This document shows, one piece after another, positions 61,344-64,000 of a stretch of DNA of 64,000 nucleotides. The position numbers and the translations under genes were made by a program. Under the pieces are notes generated by a model. It was given only the letters and a program-made list of their open reading frames with translations. It ran no database searches and had not been told where the DNA came from. Position 1 is the first letter of the stretch; each line of letters begins with the position of its first letter. Location: NCBI GenBank assembly GCA_014898415.1, contig RCTD01000006.1, positions 2,046,001-2,110,000 on the forward strand, read 5' to 3'. Origin of the DNA: Stromatinia cepivora (Eukaryota; Ascomycota; Leotiomycetes; Helotiales; Sclerotiniaceae).

Positions 61344-63942
61344 TCAGATCCAAGGTCCACTCTGCAAGAGCGCCCTATAATCAACATCATCGGGGCTAGA
61401 ATACTCAGGCAAGCCGACGTGTTCATTCAACCAATCCAAAACCGTCTTATGCCACACCAAACTATTCTCCTGTTTCAAAACCCAATGATTTTCATCCGGG
61501 AAACTCAAGAATTTACTCTTGACACCCTTTGACTGAAGGACATTAAACGCAGCAATGCCTTCTGTAATTGGAAGACGATAATCTAACTCATTGTGGTTAA
61601 TGAGATGAGGTGTCGACCACGCATCCGTATGATTTGCCGGATTCCAACGCGCGTAATTGTCGAAGTTTTCCCAAAGGGTTCCGTTGAATTCATGTTGCAT
61701 AAACCAGAGTTCGTCGGTGGAATATTGGGAAAGAGTGGAGAAACATCCGTCATGTGTGAACAAAGCCTTGAATTTCCGTCCGAGAGGTTGGCCTTGAATC
61801 CAGTTTACCATGTATCCACCATAACTAGCACCTAAAGCGATAGCGCGATCGGTGTCAACGTATGAAAGATTCTCTTCGATGTACTCCCAGCCTTTGACGA
61901 GATCGTTGTAGGGTCTGCCGCCCCATTGGTTCTGAATCCCATCGGTGAGTTCTTGACCGAAACCTGTGCTTCCGGTTGGGTTGAAAGCCACGACGATATA
62001 GCCCTGTTCAGCGAAGACGGCCATATTCCAACGGGTACTCCAAAGATCCTCCGTAGCTCCTTGCGGCCCACCATGAATGTAAAATGCTAAAGGATATGTT
62101 TGACCTTCGACGAATGTACTAGGTTTGATGACCCAGGCATGGACTAAGTAATCACCATCGCCTTGGTAGTAAATATCGGAGATGAAGTCGCGGGAAAGTC
62201 CATACGCCTTGAGACTATCGAGGTTGGCAGAGATGGTAGTAACACCAGATGATGCATTGGTGGCAGCTGAAACGATAGGATCAACGGAGGAGAAGACGGA
62301 GTTATCGAGGAAGCTTGAGCTGCTAACAAGTATTTTATCCGTTCCTTGCAGGCGGAGGTCTGTTACACCGCTGTCCTTGAAGATAATGGATGGGAGAGTT
62401 ATGTTTGCAGGATCAGAAGAAAAGGTAAACAGTCGAACCCTAGCAAAGTCTTCAGCAACTGCATAGAGGGACTCGCCATCTTGACTGTAACAAAGTGTAC
62501 TTGGGCTACGATCCCAAGCTCCCTTTCCATCCTCTGAGGCATAGAATTCAACGGCAGTCAAATCGGAAGTGACATCTGCTACCTGTAAAACACGGTTTTT
62601 GTCACTTTCGTAGCTGATATCCTTCATACGGACAAAAGCAAGTGATGATCCAGAGGGTGAGAAAACTACATTGTCAGAAGCACCTTCGAGATCAGGAGTA
62701 GAAACCACTTTCAGTTCTGGAGAGGTTTCGGTAAATGTTGTCAATGGTACGTAGTATACATCCGACTTGGTTGTGGTAGCTTGATTCAAAGTAATATCCT
62801 TGGCAATAAAAGATAAACCTTTGGTGCCAATATCGAAGCTGTTCATTTGTCAGAAAGTTCTCGAACAAGAATATGACGTCAGTAACTCACCTGTTTGTTC
62901 CACCAAATGGCGGAACTGGTGATTCAAGACCAGAACCATTCAAAGCATTAATTGGTTCACTGAGTGTGTAACCGCTTTCAGACTTTGACAAAGCGGCGTA
63001 CCAAATACTGTTTCTCTCATGTGTAATGTCTAGTTTATATCAGCCTTGGACGCCGACATGAATGTTGAGCTCTTACATGTGTCCCAATGTCTCACAAAAA
63101 TAGAGGTATAAGCTTTTCCGGTAGACAAAGGCGCTGAAGCGAGCTCGGAATTGTAAAGAGTGCCATTAGGTGAAGCTTGGCCGCTGAATGCAAGTCCAAG
63201 AGTTCCATCACCGATGCTGACGAGTTTGAGGTTGTCCACTGATCCAGGAACGGAACCTGCCGAGACGGGCCTGTAACGACGTCAGGTTTAGTCCAAAATT
63301 TGAGCAGAAAACTGTATTGGGGTTCCATGGCATGCTGGCTAGTTAAATATCACATGACAGAATGAAGTAGGATCCTCACTTGGCACTTGGTGCTGTCGCA
63401 TCTCCAACGACAAAGCTAGTGGATCCATCATCTTCCGACACAAACCAGATGATCTTGCTTCCATCACCCAGCCACTGCAAGATCGAGGAGTCAGTATTGC
63501 CTATCAAGAAACGATATTTGGGTTCAATGAGGAAATGAGGAGTTCAAGCTGTATTTGCAAGCAAGAGGAGTGTATATGATGAAACATAAAAGTAAAGTTT
63601 GAGATCAGCGAAGAGATTAGGTAGTAACAGAAGATTGGGTGAACAGATCAAGCTTACATTAGCATTGCTGATTGCACTTGAATTGCTGAAAAGCCATGAT
63701 GTGCCGTTCGCAAGATTCATCACACGAAGCTCATGAGCATTGTGATGCTTTTCAAATGAATAGGTAGCCACGGTATACAGTGCAAGAGTTCCGTCTGCAT
63801 TTGGAATTGCTGATCCTCGACGAGGAGAACTCAACATAGCTTGGGGAGTGAATGTCGGTGTAGAATTGTTGTAGGCAGCATGAACTAGTCCTGTGGACAA
63901 CAGTGCCATCAACGACAAAGAGCTCCTCATCGTGAACAGCAT
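61344..63942 (-). CDS. DPP5: Secreted dipeptidyl-peptidase V (S9 family)
   Basis: 735 aa in five exons (63942-63658, 63474-63380, 63270-63077, 63029-62891, 62838-61344); junctions keep the frame throughout. Signal peptide MRSSLSLMALLSTGLVHA. The N-terminal half is a beta-propeller; the C-terminal half is an alpha/beta hydrolase with Ser576 in GASYGG, Asp657 in ELDYRLP and His689 in DENHW. IHGGPQG marks the oxyanion side. DPP-V cleaves X-Ala-type dipeptides outside the cell in nutrient acquisition, and the Aspergillus fumigatus enzyme is a secreted antigen of similar length (721 aa by memory). Intron 1 at 183 bp is longer than the rest and could hide a small exon, though the direct join matches the family. 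The start is one of two nearby ATGs. Confidence 0.92.
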
Positions 63943-64000
63943 GATGAGAGAATGTCCTGGTTGACTTGAGAGAAAAGCGGCAGAAAAGGCGTGAAATCAA

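Noticed and set aside
1..64000. CRISPR arrays, operons, riboswitches, bacterial genes
   Set aside because: The window is eukaryotic; the regular short repeats are transposon-borne tandem arrays without spacers.

Overview
The window is nuclear DNA from a filamentous ascomycete. The genes have short introns (about 45-110 bp) with GT...AG ends and CTAAC/CTAAT branch sites. The repeats are AT-rich and carry almost only transition differences, which is the pattern left by repeat-induced point mutation (RIP). Gene content and style suggest a leotiomycete such as Botrytis, Sclerotinia or Monilinia, but that assignment is an inference.

Region 1 (1-12.6 kb) is a RIP-degraded transposon graveyard with no live gene. 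Target-site duplications (TSDs) allow the nesting to be read. A 309-bp solo LTR (family C, TSD GCTTA) is split by a complete 2,338-bp non-autonomous LTR element (family B, 192-bp LTRs, TSD CTTCT). The body of the B element is a set of tandem arrays rather than genes. A second, truncated B element carries another solo LTR (family D, TSD AATTG). A 5.5-kb Copia element (6974-12447, minus strand) retains RNase H, reverse transcriptase, protease and integrase traces. Integrase traces of a second Copia element lie beside it.

Region 2 (12.9-27.5 kb) is gene-dense. It holds an ORC4-like origin recognition subunit with AT-hooks and two PHD fingers, a proline-rich protein of unknown function, a Cys-rich single-pass membrane protein, a cystathionine lyase (STR3-like), the mitochondrial outer-membrane AAA ATPase MSP1, and a Csm1/Pcs1 monopolin-type protein divergent from MSP1.

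Region 3 (27.5-48 kb) is gene-poor. It contains a hAT-like element with an 8-bp TSD that hosts a second family C solo LTR, an intron-containing tRNA-Pro(CGG) with a decayed inverted partial copy, a conserved 630-aa protein, a Fus1-like SH3 membrane protein, and a cluster of miniature DNA transposons. One of these is a pogo/Fot1-type foldback element with a family B solo LTR in its loop.

Region 4 (48-64 kb) holds a candidate small secreted protein, a 203-aa protein, a cellular RNA-dependent RNA polymerase (QDE-1/SAD-1 superfamily), an APH-type kinase pseudogene with three in-frame stops, a 607-aa protein with C-terminal membrane segments, and a secreted dipeptidyl-peptidase V. The RdRP belongs to the RNA-silencing pathway that, with RIP, restrains elements like those in region 1. 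No operon-like organisation is expected or seen. Exon coordinates were worked out by hand from splice signals and reading frame.
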